42,271 nucleotides of DNA from Rhodothermus sp. (lineage in GTDB: Bacteria > Bacteroidota > Rhodothermia > Rhodothermales > Rhodothermaceae), in assembly GCA_026989375.1 (NCBI GenBank), contig JALSJJ010000226.1, positions 1 to 42,271 of the forward strand. The letters run 5' to 3'. The position numbers and the translations under genes are program-made. Below, one piece after another: positions 15,993 through 24,688 of this stretch. The notes under the pieces were generated by a model that saw only the letters and a program-made list of their open reading frames with translations, was not told where the DNA came from and ran no database searches. Each line of letters begins with the position of its first letter. Position 1 is the stretch's first letter.

Positions 15993-18749
15993 TCAGCGTA
16001 CCAGCACACCCTGCTGCACGGTAACCCGTGCGTTCGCACGCAATTGGAAGAAGTAAACGCCACTGGCTACAGGATGCCCCATGGCATCACGTCCATTCCA
16101 GCGCACCTCATAGGAGCCTGCGGGCTGCTGCTGACGCACCAAGGTAGCCACCCGTCGCCCCTGTATATCCAGTACGTCCAACACCACCTGAGCGGGCTCA
16201 TCCAACTGATAGGTAAGCACCGTCGTTTCAGTAAAAGGATTGGGATAGGGCGGATGCAGGGCAAAAGAACGAACCGTTGGGGGCGAGGGCTCTACGTCGG
16301 TGACTACGGCACGTGCGACATAAACGCCATTCCCATGCGTAGCGGCCACTACCAATCCATCGGCGGGCCGACTCCGAACCATATCGACAACCACGTTTCC
16401 GATAGCGGTTGCCCCTTCCTGGACCCACGTCGTCGCCATCCCATCCAGATCGTCGGCCCGATACAGCCCGGTACTGGTAGCTGCAAAATACAGGGTTCGG
16501 CCATTGGATAACGGCAAAATATCTACCCATCGCACCGACGGTCCACTTCCTGAGCCATCCGGATTTTCTTCCAGATTTCCGCTGACCGGGGTCCACGTCG
16601 CCCCTCCATCATCAGTATACCAGATGCTCAGCACTTCATAATTCGAAAAGGCCACCAGCACTTTATCTCCATCTGCTGGATGCACCGCGATACTGCTGAC
16701 ATAAGCATCCTGCGGAAAGTTCGGACTGGTGACGTCTGTCCGAAGCGGATTGGACGTATGGGCACTATCCAGTCGAATCAGCTTCCCCTTGGTGGTTCCA
16801 TAATAGACGCGGTTCGGTGGACGCGCGGAAGTAACAGCAATGGCTGAAATCGTATGCCCGGGCAGCATATCAACCTGGGTCCAGTTCTTGCTGTCGCGAT
16901 CCTGTCGATTCTGAGTAGGATCATTGAGCTTGTTCGTCAGGCTATCATTACGCCAGAGCGTTGTGCCCGCCGGATAGTACATCCGTAATGGATTGTTGGG
17001 ATCCAGTGTGAAGGGATTAATAAAAAGGTGTCCACTGGCGCCCGCCGGGTCGATGCGCGTCCAGTTCATGAACTGCAGCAAATCACTTAACTGCAGCAGG
17101 TAGGTCGCCCCATTTTGCGTTGAGGCATAGAAATAGGTTCTCCCGGGACTGATCGCGCAGTAAGCGCCATCTCCACTTAAGAGTTCAATCCAGGCCACCG
17201 TCCCACTGGCCGAAAAGGTACCCCACGTCCCATTATCTTGCATCCCCCCCAGTAAATACAGGTCGTCTGGCGTGGCTTCATCGAAACAGAGGGTATAGAA
17301 CTGGGTGGTAAGATATCCATTATTCAGCCAGAACCAGGTTACACTGGAGGCCATTACATTGTTGGTGCGAGAGATTCCTCCGTCATGTGCCGAAAGCATC
17401 CGATTGGGATTGGAAGGATAAAAGACCACCGCATGTTGGTCCGGGTGGTGCACGGGATAGCGCCGGTAAGTATCTTTATGGTGATAGCCTCCAATTCGTG
17501 TTAGCGTTGTGTCGGCATCTCCCAGGTAGAGGCGATAAAGGTTAATATCCCCCAGAATGAGGGTGCGTGGATCGTCTGGCTTGACGGCCACGACCATGTC
17601 ATAACCCCCCTGGGTGTCAAAGCTACCGGTCAAGCTTCCTTCATCTGGAAGAAGATGCGAGAGGTCTTCCCATTGACCACCGTTCCCGGTACCATCGCCC
17701 AACAAATACGTGTACTTCCAGAGGCTGTGATCGCTGACCCCATGCCCGGGCGTGTAGGCCAGGAAATACACCTCATTCTCATTGGAGGGCGCAATGCCAA
17801 TGACAATGCGCCGATAGTTCGTAGGCCAGTCGGCCGGCGTAATCGAAACCCAGTTAATGCCGTCGACCGAGCGCCACAGACCTCGTCGTTCTCCCTCATC
17901 GCTTAAGGCTGCGTAAACCACCCCGGTCGAAGTAATCGCAACATCTGTATAGGCCGACCAGGGACTACTCTGACTGAAAAGCACGGGCGTCCATGTCGTG
18001 CCGCCATCGACACTTCGAAAGATGCCCCCATATGTAGCGGCATACACTTCATCTTCTGTCAGATTAGAAGCATCAATAGCCAGCCGCCATACGATATCAA
18101 AGAAGCTTTCAAAAGCATGGGGAGTGCCAGAAACCGTTGCGGGGAGCGGCGTCCAGCTATGTCCTCCATCCGTTGATTTATAAATGCCATCCCCCAGAAA
18201 AAAGGCCTGTCCCCCGGAGGCCGAATTTCCTCGATATTCTCCGGTGCCAAAATACCAGATATGCGTTTTTCCAGGCCGCGTATCCTGCACCAAGGTGGTT
18301 ACGCTATGCAGCTGATCGGGTCGGGTGGTCTTGGTCCAGGTACTTCCCCCATCGTCAGAACGCCACATACCGCCCGAAACGCCACCCGCCAGTATGATAT
18401 TCTCATCGGTGACGTCCAGCGCCAATGCACGGGTGCGCCCTCCCAGATTATAGGGGCCTCGATGCTCCCATGCGCTCAGCGGATCCTGCTTGTTGCCCCC
18501 CTCGGCTCGTATCGGTAGCGTAGCGGCAAAACGTAACTCGCGGGCCCGGATATTGCGAGGAATCTGGTCGGTAATCGGGCTGCGCAGCCGAAGCCACTCC
18601 CAGCGCGCTCGTGCATCCGGATCTTCGTTTGTCTGAATGGTTGCTGGAAGGGGCGGCGGCACCTCAGGCTGCTGAAGCACTTTCCCGCTGAACCCGATTG
18701 CCCAGAATAGCCCCACCGCGGCAAGCCCCCAGTAGCTGAACCGTTGCAT
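15993..18749 (-). CDS. Secreted VPS10/sortilin-like Asp-box propeller protein with C-terminal T9SS sorting domain
   Basis: 918 residues from ATG 18747-18749; an in-frame ATG 51 bases upstream overlaps the preceding gene and precedes the signal peptide, so it is less likely. The signal segment is FSYWGLAAVGLFWAIGFSG. The body carries many BNR/Asp-box repeats of a sortilin-type beta-propeller: WRSDDGGSTWTKT, YKSTDGGHSWTPL, FRSVDGGTTWTPV, WYTDDGGATWTPVSG. The last about 85 residues (PPYPNPFTETTVLTYQL ... VASGVYFFQL) match the FlgD Ig-like / type A C-terminal domain that directs export by the type IX system and attachment to the surface. Sialidase-type catalytic residues cannot be confirmed, so a binding or glycan-related surface role is as likely as hydrolysis. 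The upstream lipoprotein gene stops 13 bases before it; the two are probably cotranscribed. Confidence 0.85.
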   Translation of the reverse strand: MQRFSYWGLAAVGLFWAIGFSGKVLQQPEVPPPLPATIQTNEDPDARARWEWLRLRSPITDQIPRNIRARELRFAATLPIRAEGGNKQDPLSAWEHRGPYNLGGRTRALALDVTDENIILAGGVSGGMWRSDDGGSTWTKTTRPDQLHSVTTLVQDTRPGKTHIWYFGTGEYRGNSASGGQAFFLGDGIYKSTDGGHSWTPLPATVSGTPHAFESFFDIVWRLAIDASNLTEDEVYAATYGGIFRSVDGGTTWTPVLFSQSSPWSAYTDVAITSTGVVYAALSDEGERRGLWRSVDGINWVSITPADWPTNYRRIVIGIAPSNENEVYFLAYTPGHGVSDHSLWKYTYLLGDGTGNGGQWEDLSHLLPDEGSLTGSFDTQGGYDMVVAVKPDDPRTLILGDINLYRLYLGDADTTLTRIGGYHHKDTYRRYPVHHPDQHAVVFYPSNPNRMLSAHDGGISRTNNVMASSVTWFWLNNGYLTTQFYTLCFDEATPDDLYLLGGMQDNGTWGTFSASGTVAWIELLSGDGAYCAISPGRTYFYASTQNGATYLLQLSDLLQFMNWTRIDPAGASGHLFINPFTLDPNNPLRMYYPAGTTLWRNDSLTNKLNDPTQNRQDRDSKNWTQVDMLPGHTISAIAVTSARPPNRVYYGTTKGKLIRLDSAHTSNPLRTDVTSPNFPQDAYVSSIAVHPADGDKVLVAFSNYEVLSIWYTDDGGATWTPVSGNLEENPDGSGSGPSVRWVDILPLSNGRTLYFAATSTGLYRADDLDGMATTWVQEGATAIGNVVVDMVRSRPADGLVVAATHGNGVYVARAVVTDVEPSPPTVRSFALHPPYPNPFTETTVLTYQLDEPAQVVLDVLDIQGRRVATLVRQQQPAGSYEVRWNGRDAMGHPVASGVYFFQLRANARVTVQQGVLVR

Positions 18750-18762
18750 GATACCCAGCGCT

Positions 18763-19224
18763 TTAGTTTTTGGGTTGCACGTGATAGTGGTACACCACAA
18801 AAGTGACTTCGCCTCCTCCCGGACCTGGCCCTTGCACCGCTAAATCTGCCCGAAAACGATCGCCGAGTTGCAACCCGGGAAGATCTACCTGCAGCTCAGG
18901 ACGTACCTGCCGGGTAGGTTCCAGCGTAAACGGAAAATAGACCGACACCCTCTCGCCAGCAGACAGGGTTACCGTCACGCCACTCCCATAGCCTAACACA
19001 GAATCGACCTGAACCTGAGCCCTACAGGCATACCTGGCACAGAGGCCGCTCGCCTGGGCCGTATCCGGCGCCATCACCTGGACGACCGTACCGCTGATCC
19101 GGATATGTCCCGGTGGAATGGATGCTTCGGGACTTGGAGGCATAGCTTGCTGTTCCATCGGCGCGATTCGCTTACATCCACCTGCACCGAGCAGCAGAAG
19201 TAATACCAGAGGAACTCGAATCAT
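18763..19224 (-). CDS. Small secreted lipoprotein, unknown function
   Basis: 153 residues. The signal peptide VPLVLLLLLGAGGC has a lipobox (LGAGGC; C17), so it should be lipid-anchored. The mature part is proline-rich at first (MPPSPEASIPPG), then looks beta-rich: HIRISGTVVQVMAPDT, ACRAQVQVDSVLGYGSG, VTVTLSAGERVSVYFPFTL and DRFRADLAVQG. This resembles a small OB-like or beta-sandwich domain, but I do not recognise a family. Two cysteines (LCARYACRA) might form a disulphide. It heads a two-gene run with the large T9SS-exported propeller gene, so it could be an accessory of that surface protein; that is inference from position only. Confidence 0.75.
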   Translation of the reverse strand: MIRVPLVLLLLLGAGGCKRIAPMEQQAMPPSPEASIPPGHIRISGTVVQVMAPDTAQASGLCARYACRAQVQVDSVLGYGSGVTVTLSAGERVSVYFPFTLEPTRQVRPELQVDLPGLQLGDRFRADLAVQGPGPGGGEVTFVVYHYHVQPKN

Positions 19225-19442
19225 TCGAATCGTATCGTTTTTGCAGAACTTTTTTGAAAATACAAAAAATCAAGCAATTAAAAAAGTCGCCCCTGCTACT
19301 TGAACAGCTTCACCTCCAGGTATCCTTCTTCCCACGGTTGTTTTCCAGCCATTGATCAAAATTCGCCTAACTGGTTGCATCCTGCGAGTGGCTCCTTTAG
19401 CTTGTTATGTTGACATGCAAATGATCAACCGTGGAGCAACCC

Positions 19443-20525
19443 ATGTCCTTAACATTTCAGGAAGCCTACCAGGACCTACGTCACATTTACGACCAGACGC
19501 GTCAAGCGGCCTCGGTGCCTTTTACCTTGCGTGATGCGGAGCGCGCGCTGGCAGCCCTGCTGACGACCGATAATTTATGGGAAGCCATCCGACTAAGCCA
19601 CGTGCCATTACGTGCGCTCAGTACCTTCTGGCACCAACTGATCAAGGCAGGGCTGCTAAAAGCCCACGACGGTGCCCTGCGCCTGACCGAAAGCGGCCAG
19701 GCGCTGACGCAGGCACTGGGCGTAGCCCCCCTGCGCGAAGCCACCTGTGCCCACTGTGAAGGACGCGGCGTCGACTACCGCACGCTCCCGGAAGGCGTCG
19801 CCGAACGTTTTGCGGAGATCGCGCGGCACCGCCCCGAAGCGATTCAGGCCTATGACCAGGGATTCGTTACTGACGCCACCACGCTTTCCCGTATCGCTTT
19901 TGCCTGGCATCGCGGCGACCTGGAAGGCAAGGCGATCATCGTGCTGGGTGACGACGACCTTATGAGTATTGCGGCAGCCCTGACCGGCGCCCCGGCCCAC
20001 ATTCTGGCCATTGATATTGACGAGCGACTCATCCAGTTTATCAACGAAGTGGCCCGACAGGAAGGGCTGGATCGACTCGAAGCGGTTCGCTATGACCTGC
20101 GAGAACCCCTGCCCACAGCATGGCTGCGTCGCTTTGACACCTTCCTGACCGATCCCACCGAAAGTTTCCTCGGGTTTAAAACCACGATCGAACGTGGACT
20201 GCTGGCGCTGCGTGGTCCCGGTAGCGCCGGCTACTTTGGCCTTACCCACGTCGAGTCCAGCTATGAAAAATGGGCGCAAATTCAGCGCTTTTTGCTGGAC
20301 CACGGGGCCGTGTTGACGGATCTCATTGATGATTTCAGCGCCTACGTCAACTGGGGCTACATCGAATCGATGCGTTCGTGGGAATGGCTGCCCACCCACA
20401 GTTTGCCTGAACGCGCCTGGTACTATTCGGCATTGCACCGCATTGAGCTCCTGCGTACCCCGGACCTGGACAATACCGCCGTCGAGGGCGACATCTTCAG
20501 CGACGCCGAAGCGGCCACTACCTGA
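19443..20525 (+). CDS. bpsA: N4-bis(aminopropyl)spermidine synthase (branched-chain polyamine synthase)
   Basis: 360 residues from ATG 19443, with a GTGGAG Shine-Dalgarno-like sequence at 19431-19436; reading that GTG as a start would add four residues and is less likely. The N-terminal part (about 30-95) is a winged-helix-like domain (LWEAIRLSHVPLRALSTFWH), followed by CxxC in CAHCEGRG. The C-terminal aminopropyltransferase-type Rossmann domain has YDQG (137-140), LGDDDLMS (168-175, the characteristic acidic motif), DIDERL (191-196) and DPTE (237-240). Members of this family add two aminopropyl groups to spermidine nitrogen to make branched polyamines that stabilise nucleic acids at high temperature, as shown in Thermococcus and thermophilic bacteria. 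It is followed by a terminator-like hairpin, then a KaiC-like ATPase and a small regulator-like gene. Specificity is inferred from the family. Confidence 0.88.
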   Translation: MSLTFQEAYQDLRHIYDQTRQAASVPFTLRDAERALAALLTTDNLWEAIRLSHVPLRALSTFWHQLIKAGLLKAHDGALRLTESGQALTQALGVAPLREATCAHCEGRGVDYRTLPEGVAERFAEIARHRPEAIQAYDQGFVTDATTLSRIAFAWHRGDLEGKAIIVLGDDDLMSIAAALTGAPAHILAIDIDERLIQFINEVARQEGLDRLEAVRYDLREPLPTAWLRRFDTFLTDPTESFLGFKTTIERGLLALRGPGSAGYFGLTHVESSYEKWAQIQRFLLDHGAVLTDLIDDFSAYVNWGYIESMRSWEWLPTHSLPERAWYYSALHRIELLRTPDLDNTAVEGDIFSDAEAATT

Positions 20526-20583
20526 CGTATTACAAAACCATTACGCACGGACTGAAGCGATTCGTGTCGTCCTGCGTTGGAAG

Positions 20584-20617
20584 CTACCGGCTGGCCTGAA
20601 ACAGCCGGTAGTCTTTT
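20584..20617 (+). terminator. Terminator-like hairpin abutting the KaiC-like start codon
   Basis: Perfect 10-bp stem CTACCGGCTG (20584-20593) / CAGCCGGTAG (20602-20611) with an eight-base loop, then TCTTTT (20612-20617). The next base begins ATG 20618. It looks like the intrinsic terminator of bpsA, but its position means it can also act as an attenuator or as a structure near the start codon of the downstream gene. Confidence 0.85.
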
Positions 20618-21502
20618 ATGGCAGGATCTACCGGACCGCTGGTGGAAGCGGTGGTCACGCTGCGCCATGCAGCGACCGAAGCTCCCAGGCTGGAAGGCAT
20701 TCCCACAGGCGTCGAAGGCCTGGACGCGCTGTTTTTCACAACGGCCTGGCAGGACGGCCGCCCGATACAGAAACCCCTGGGCGGGATACCCCGCTATGCC
20801 ATCCTGCAGGTAACCGGAGTAGCCGATACGGGCAAGAGCCTGCTGGTCGAGCAATTTGTCGTGGAGCAGGCACGGCGCGGTTCGGTGTGCCTGTTGCTGA
20901 GCACGGAAAGCCCGGCGCCCTTCGTAGCCATGGGACTGCGCACGCGGGCAGCCGCCATGGGCGCCGACTGGTCCGCCCTTGAAGATCGCATCGTGCTGAT
21001 CGATGCGGCCACGCACCCCATCCTGGCCCAGGATCTGCCCACGCTGTTCAACACGCTGGCACATGCCATCAAAACCTACCACGTACGGGCTGTGGTGATC
21101 GACTCGATCACCGGCCTTTACGAAGCCCGCGAAATGCTGGCCCGTGACGTGGTACGACCGATCTTCACGTTTCTCAAAAAATGGCACCAGACGGCGCTGC
21201 TTGTCTCTCAGAAGCGCAGTGGTCACGAGCTGCTTACGGCCGAAGCAGCCGGGGGCTATGCGGTAGGGCATATCCTTGATGGCACGCTGGTGTTGGCCAA
21301 ACAACCCATTACCAGCCCTCAGCAAGCTCGCCTCTACCGCATGCCCATCGGTGAGACGGTCCGGCTGTTCCGCATCGACGGCTGCCGCCTGTGCGGACAT
21401 GACACCAGCACCCACCTGCTGGAAGTTACGCCGACAGGCCTGATTCGCGTTGGTCCCCGCCTGCAAACCCTCACTCAACCCACAGCTATTGAACCCACCT
21501 AA
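20618..21502 (+). CDS. Single-domain KaiC/RecA-like ATPase
   Basis: 294 residues if it starts at ATG 20618. GTG 20651, with GGTGGA just upstream, is an alternative start that would clear the preceding hairpin. KaiC/RadA-type features: GIPTGVEGLDALFF (28-40); Walker A GVADTGKS (67-74, fitting GxxxxGK[ST]); STES (95-98) where KaiC-family proteins carry a catalytic acid; Walker B AVVIDS (158-163); and SQKRSGHEL near the RecA-like L2 position. A C-terminal CRLCGHDTSTH (256-266) could bind metal. I believe this matches the archaeal KaiC_arch_3 family (AF_0351 type, single KaiC domain), recalled rather than searched. Function is unproven; a regulatory or sensory ATPase is the usual guess. It probably works with the next gene, 11 bases downstream. 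Confidence 0.8.
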   Translation: MAGSTGPLVEAVVTLRHAATEAPRLEGIPTGVEGLDALFFTTAWQDGRPIQKPLGGIPRYAILQVTGVADTGKSLLVEQFVVEQARRGSVCLLLSTESPAPFVAMGLRTRAAAMGADWSALEDRIVLIDAATHPILAQDLPTLFNTLAHAIKTYHVRAVVIDSITGLYEAREMLARDVVRPIFTFLKKWHQTALLVSQKRSGHELLTAEAAGGYAVGHILDGTLVLAKQPITSPQQARLYRMPIGETVRLFRIDGCRLCGHDTSTHLLEVTPTGLIRVGPRLQTLTQPTAIEPT

Positions 21503-21513
21503 CAGGAGTAGCC

Positions 21514-21885
21514 ATGCCCGTAGAGCTTCTTCCCCAACCGGTTGACCTGGATCATCGGGCGCTTCAGGTCTTTCTCAAAGCTATCGAGCTGGCAGGCGGT
21601 CCCCGTGGTCTGATCGAGCACAAACGGCTGACTTGGCTGCCCAGCCTGATGGAGGCAGCCTATGCGGTGGTGCTGGAAGCCGAGCATCACCGCTCGGTGG
21701 ATGAGATCGCCCGCTTTCTCGGACTGTCGACAGCGGCTACGCGCAACCTGCTCCGGGCTTCAACGAAAGCCATCAAAGAACGACTGGAGCAGGAAGAACC
21801 TTCGGAACGCACCGTGCACATCGCCGGCGGCCTGGCCCGGCTGGCCTATGAAGCACTCCAGCGCGAAGCGGCCCGGGCTTCCTGA
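21514..21885 (+). CDS. Small helical regulator-like protein partnered with the KaiC-like ATPase
   Basis: 123 residues; ATG 21514 with a strong AGGAG about five bases upstream. The middle contains a helix-turn-helix resembling sigma-70 region 4: VDEIARFLGLSTAATRNLLR, preceded by EAAYAVVLEAEHHRS. The remainder is helical (IKERLEQEEPSERTVHIAGG, LARLAYEALQREA). I recall a described domain (near_KaiC_dom, probable regulatory domain) that occurs next to single-domain KaiC proteins and matches this context. It could be a DNA-binding regulator of the bpsA module or a partner controlling the ATPase. No enzymatic motif is visible. The stop is 17 bases before the convergent symporter gene. Confidence 0.72.
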   Translation: MPVELLPQPVDLDHRALQVFLKAIELAGGPRGLIEHKRLTWLPSLMEAAYAVVLEAEHHRSVDEIARFLGLSTAATRNLLRASTKAIKERLEQEEPSERTVHIAGGLARLAYEALQREAARAS

Positions 21886-21904
21886 TAGGTTGGCCAGGCC
21901 GGTT

Positions 21905-23491
21905 TTACACAATGCGGCTCAGCAGCACCGAAACCAGCACGATGAGCCCGAAATACAGCACCAGCCCCCCGTAAAGCCAGCGGTGCGTCCGTAATTCCTT
22001 CCCCAGTTGACGTCCCCAGTGGACCTCAGCGGTAGCGACCGGATGGCGTCCCCGGAAAAGCCAGGCAACCGTAAGCGTTGCCAGACATCCCGCTACATTC
22101 CACCAGAGCCAGGAGACCTCCGCCTCAAAGCGTAGCCAGAGCACCAGGTTGACCCCCACACCGGCCAGCAGCCCGGCAATCACGCCCGCTCCGGTAGCCC
22201 GTCGGCTCAAAATGGCCAGTAGAAAAGCAGCCAGAATGGGTCCGTAAAAGACCGACCCGATCTTGTTAATGCCCTCAATCACGGTCGGAGCCACCCGGCC
22301 CGCCAGAAACGCAAACGCTGTGCAGATCACCCCCCACCCGACGGTAAACCACCGAGAAACCTTCAGATAATGCCGATCGCTGGCCCGGGGGCGCACGTAG
22401 CGCGCATAGACATCCTGCACCGTGGTGGCTGCCAGCGCGTTGAAAGCCGAGTCGATGCTCGACATCACAGCCGCAAACATGGCCGCCAGCAAAATGCCCG
22501 TAATACCCGACGGTACGTAGTGCTTGATAAAGAGAGGAATCATGTAGTCTGGATGATCAGCCGGAATGGTGGCGGTAAACGAGGGAACGGCCTGTACAAA
22601 GCCTGCAAAAAGCAGGCCCACCAGGATATATGAAAGCACCAGCGGGAAACGTCCGATGCCGTTCATAAAAAGCGTGCGCCGGGCTGTATCCTCGTCCGGT
22701 GTCGAAAGCACGCGTTGAATCTGACTCTGATCGCAACCATAGTAGGAAGTATACAGAAACAGGCCACCCAGCAGCATAGGCCAGAAGCCAAACGTGGCGC
22801 CGTCGCCCAGCCCGTGCGCAGTCAGATCAATCGCCTGTAACCGATCGGCCGGCACATGGGCCAACAGTTGCTCCCACCCACCGCCTACCTTGACCGCATA
22901 CACCAGCACAATGAAAATACCAGCCCAGAGCACAAAGAGCTGAATCACATCGCTCCAGATGTCGGCGGCAATGCCTCCCATCGTGGTATAGAGCAGACAG
23001 ATGCCACCGACCAGTAAGATCGAAACCGGCAGCGAAGTCTCGAGAATCGTCGAAAGTAGAATCGCCGCTGCATAAACCGCGACGCCGGTGGCCAGACTAC
23101 GGCTGAGCTGAAAAATCAAACTGAACAACAGGCGAGTAGCCGCACCAAAACGTCGCTCAAGATATTCATAAACGGTAATCACGCCTGCGCGATGAAACGC
23201 CCGGGCCAGTATGGCTGCCACCGGAATCATGGCCAGGGGCACCGCAAATTCGTACTGCAACCACTGGAGGCCTCCCCCTACCCGCAGCGCCACAAACGCC
23301 GGCGCACTGATCATGCTGATCACGCTGGCCTGCGTAGCAATAATGGAAAAACCAATGGCCCAGACAGGCATCCGGCGCCCTCCCAGAAAATAGTCCGCCC
23401 GCCCCTGGAAACGCCGCCCGATAACGTATGATAACAGAATCAGCCCGGCAAAATAGACACCGATAACGATGTAATCCAGCGTTGTAATCAT
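21905..23491 (-). CDS. Sodium:solute symporter (SSS family)
   Basis: 528 residues with about 13 membrane segments. SSS signatures: DYFLGGRRMPVWAIGFSIIA (residues about 33-52) with the sodium-binding loop of the first inverted repeat; YTTMGGIAADIWSDVIQLFV (TM6 region with the conserved G-G..A..D.I); LAAMFAAVMSSIDSAFNALA (TM8-type sodium site with the SSxDS motif). It imports a small organic solute with sodium. I cannot name the substrate; proline, pantothenate, sialic acid or sugar transporters all belong here. It is the last of three minus-strand genes (symporter, porin, symporter) with gaps of about 100 bases, so it may be partly independently transcribed. The C-terminus ends in a further hydrophobic segment (YGGLVLYFGLIVLVSVLLS). 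Confidence 0.9.
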   Translation of the reverse strand: MITTLDYIVIGVYFAGLILLSYVIGRRFQGRADYFLGGRRMPVWAIGFSIIATQASVISMISAPAFVALRVGGGLQWLQYEFAVPLAMIPVAAILARAFHRAGVITVYEYLERRFGAATRLLFSLIFQLSRSLATGVAVYAAAILLSTILETSLPVSILLVGGICLLYTTMGGIAADIWSDVIQLFVLWAGIFIVLVYAVKVGGGWEQLLAHVPADRLQAIDLTAHGLGDGATFGFWPMLLGGLFLYTSYYGCDQSQIQRVLSTPDEDTARRTLFMNGIGRFPLVLSYILVGLLFAGFVQAVPSFTATIPADHPDYMIPLFIKHYVPSGITGILLAAMFAAVMSSIDSAFNALAATTVQDVYARYVRPRASDRHYLKVSRWFTVGWGVICTAFAFLAGRVAPTVIEGINKIGSVFYGPILAAFLLAILSRRATGAGVIAGLLAGVGVNLVLWLRFEAEVSWLWWNVAGCLATLTVAWLFRGRHPVATAEVHWGRQLGKELRTHRWLYGGLVLYFGLIVLVSVLLSRIV

Positions 23492-23597
23492 CTGACCGAT
23501 CGGGTTTGCGTTGGAGGATACCGGAGCCTATGGATTCCCCCCAAAGATAACCCCCACCTGTTTTCCCGACCGGATTTTTAGGTGCATGCGCCGAGGC

Positions 23598-24590
23598 TTA
23601 GAACCTGAAGTAAAATGTCCAGCGCAGGAAGATGTCCGTGCTCAGGGTGTCTGCATCGTAAGTAACTATCTCGACGTTCGGCATGAAGTGCACGCGGTCA
23701 TTCATAGCCACATCCAACCCGACAATCCAGAGCGTAGCCCTCGAAGTAGGAGCCAGAGGAATATAAGCGATCGATGCGCCTTTCGGATTGGGATCCAACA
23801 ACCGGTCGGCTCGGCCGAAAAGCTTCACCTTCTCGCTTGCCTGTGCGACGACAAAACCGGACACATAGCGTAACACGCGGTCGCCCTCTTCCACCATCTG
23901 TACATGCTGCGCTTCGTAAATCAGTCCCATTCGGAAGGTCTCGATCCGGTAGGCCCCCAGGCCATGCCAGGTGGTCAGCACCTCGCCGACGTCGGTACGG
24001 GCATAATCAGCATATGCCTCCAGCACCAGGGCTTCTGTCGGGAAGAATTGCAGGGCCAGCCCGGCTCTTTTGCCCCGGTACCCTTCCGACTTTGTCCCCT
24101 CCCCGTTGCCAAAGGTGGCATGATACCGTATCGTTCCATCATCGGTCAGCCTACCGCGTAGTGTTATACCGAACTCCCGTGAAGAGCCCAGCTTCTGCAG
24201 ATCGGCCGGCGCCTTTTCAACCGGCCGGTAGCCCCAGACCGACTCGACCAGGTTAAACAGCGCCGACGGCGAAATCCCCAGATACAGCTCATGCTGATCG
24301 TCTAACTTCCATTTCAGATAGGCATCCTTCACAAAAGGCACCGCATTACCTGCCGTGAAGTTGCCTGGATGCGTCATCTCCAGCCGCAATCGTAGCGCAA
24401 AGTCGTCGTCCAGCTCCTGATCGTAGGTAAAGTAAATGCGGCGAATCCAGAAGCCGTTCTGGTTCCTCAAGGCTTCGTTATGATGTCCGGCGATATAATA
24501 AAAATCTCCAAAAGCTAATCCACTGATTTTGCCCTGGGCCAGGAGGGTTGCTGGAAGAAGCAGCAGACTCAGGCTTAGCAGGTAGCGCAT
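23598..24590 (-). CDS. Outer membrane beta-barrel porin-like protein
   Basis: 330 residues from ATG 24588-24590, chosen because it opens the signal peptide YLLSLSLLLLPATLLAQG; a longer in-frame start is unlikely. The mature chain is all amphipathic beta-strands (FWIRRIYFTYDQELDDDFAL, LYLGISPSALFNLVESVWGY, REFGITLRGRLTDDG) and ends in aromatic residues (WTFYFRF), the usual barrel C-terminal signal. YDQELDDDFALRLRLEM and the SxxALFNLVESVWG element recall porins of the phosphate-selective-like / DUF-type barrel group in Bacteroidota. Between two sodium symporters, it could be the outer-membrane entry pore for the same solute; that is inference from synteny. Confidence 0.82.
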   Translation of the reverse strand: MRYLLSLSLLLLPATLLAQGKISGLAFGDFYYIAGHHNEALRNQNGFWIRRIYFTYDQELDDDFALRLRLEMTHPGNFTAGNAVPFVKDAYLKWKLDDQHELYLGISPSALFNLVESVWGYRPVEKAPADLQKLGSSREFGITLRGRLTDDGTIRYHATFGNGEGTKSEGYRGKRAGLALQFFPTEALVLEAYADYARTDVGEVLTTWHGLGAYRIETFRMGLIYEAQHVQMVEEGDRVLRYVSGFVVAQASEKVKLFGRADRLLDPNPKGASIAYIPLAPTSRATLWIVGLDVAMNDRVHFMPNVEIVTYDADTLSTDIFLRWTFYFRF

Positions 24591-24688
24591 ACGCTTTTGC
24601 AGAGTGCAATTTCTGGGGCCAATTCGGCCCCATGTTACACAACCAGAACGTGTGGATCTGTTAACTTCGGCCAAAATTCAGCTCCTTT

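Noticed and set aside
20423..21478. A 351-codon minus-strand frame
   Set aside because: Antisense to the KaiC-like gene, which has Walker motifs and a coupled neighbour.
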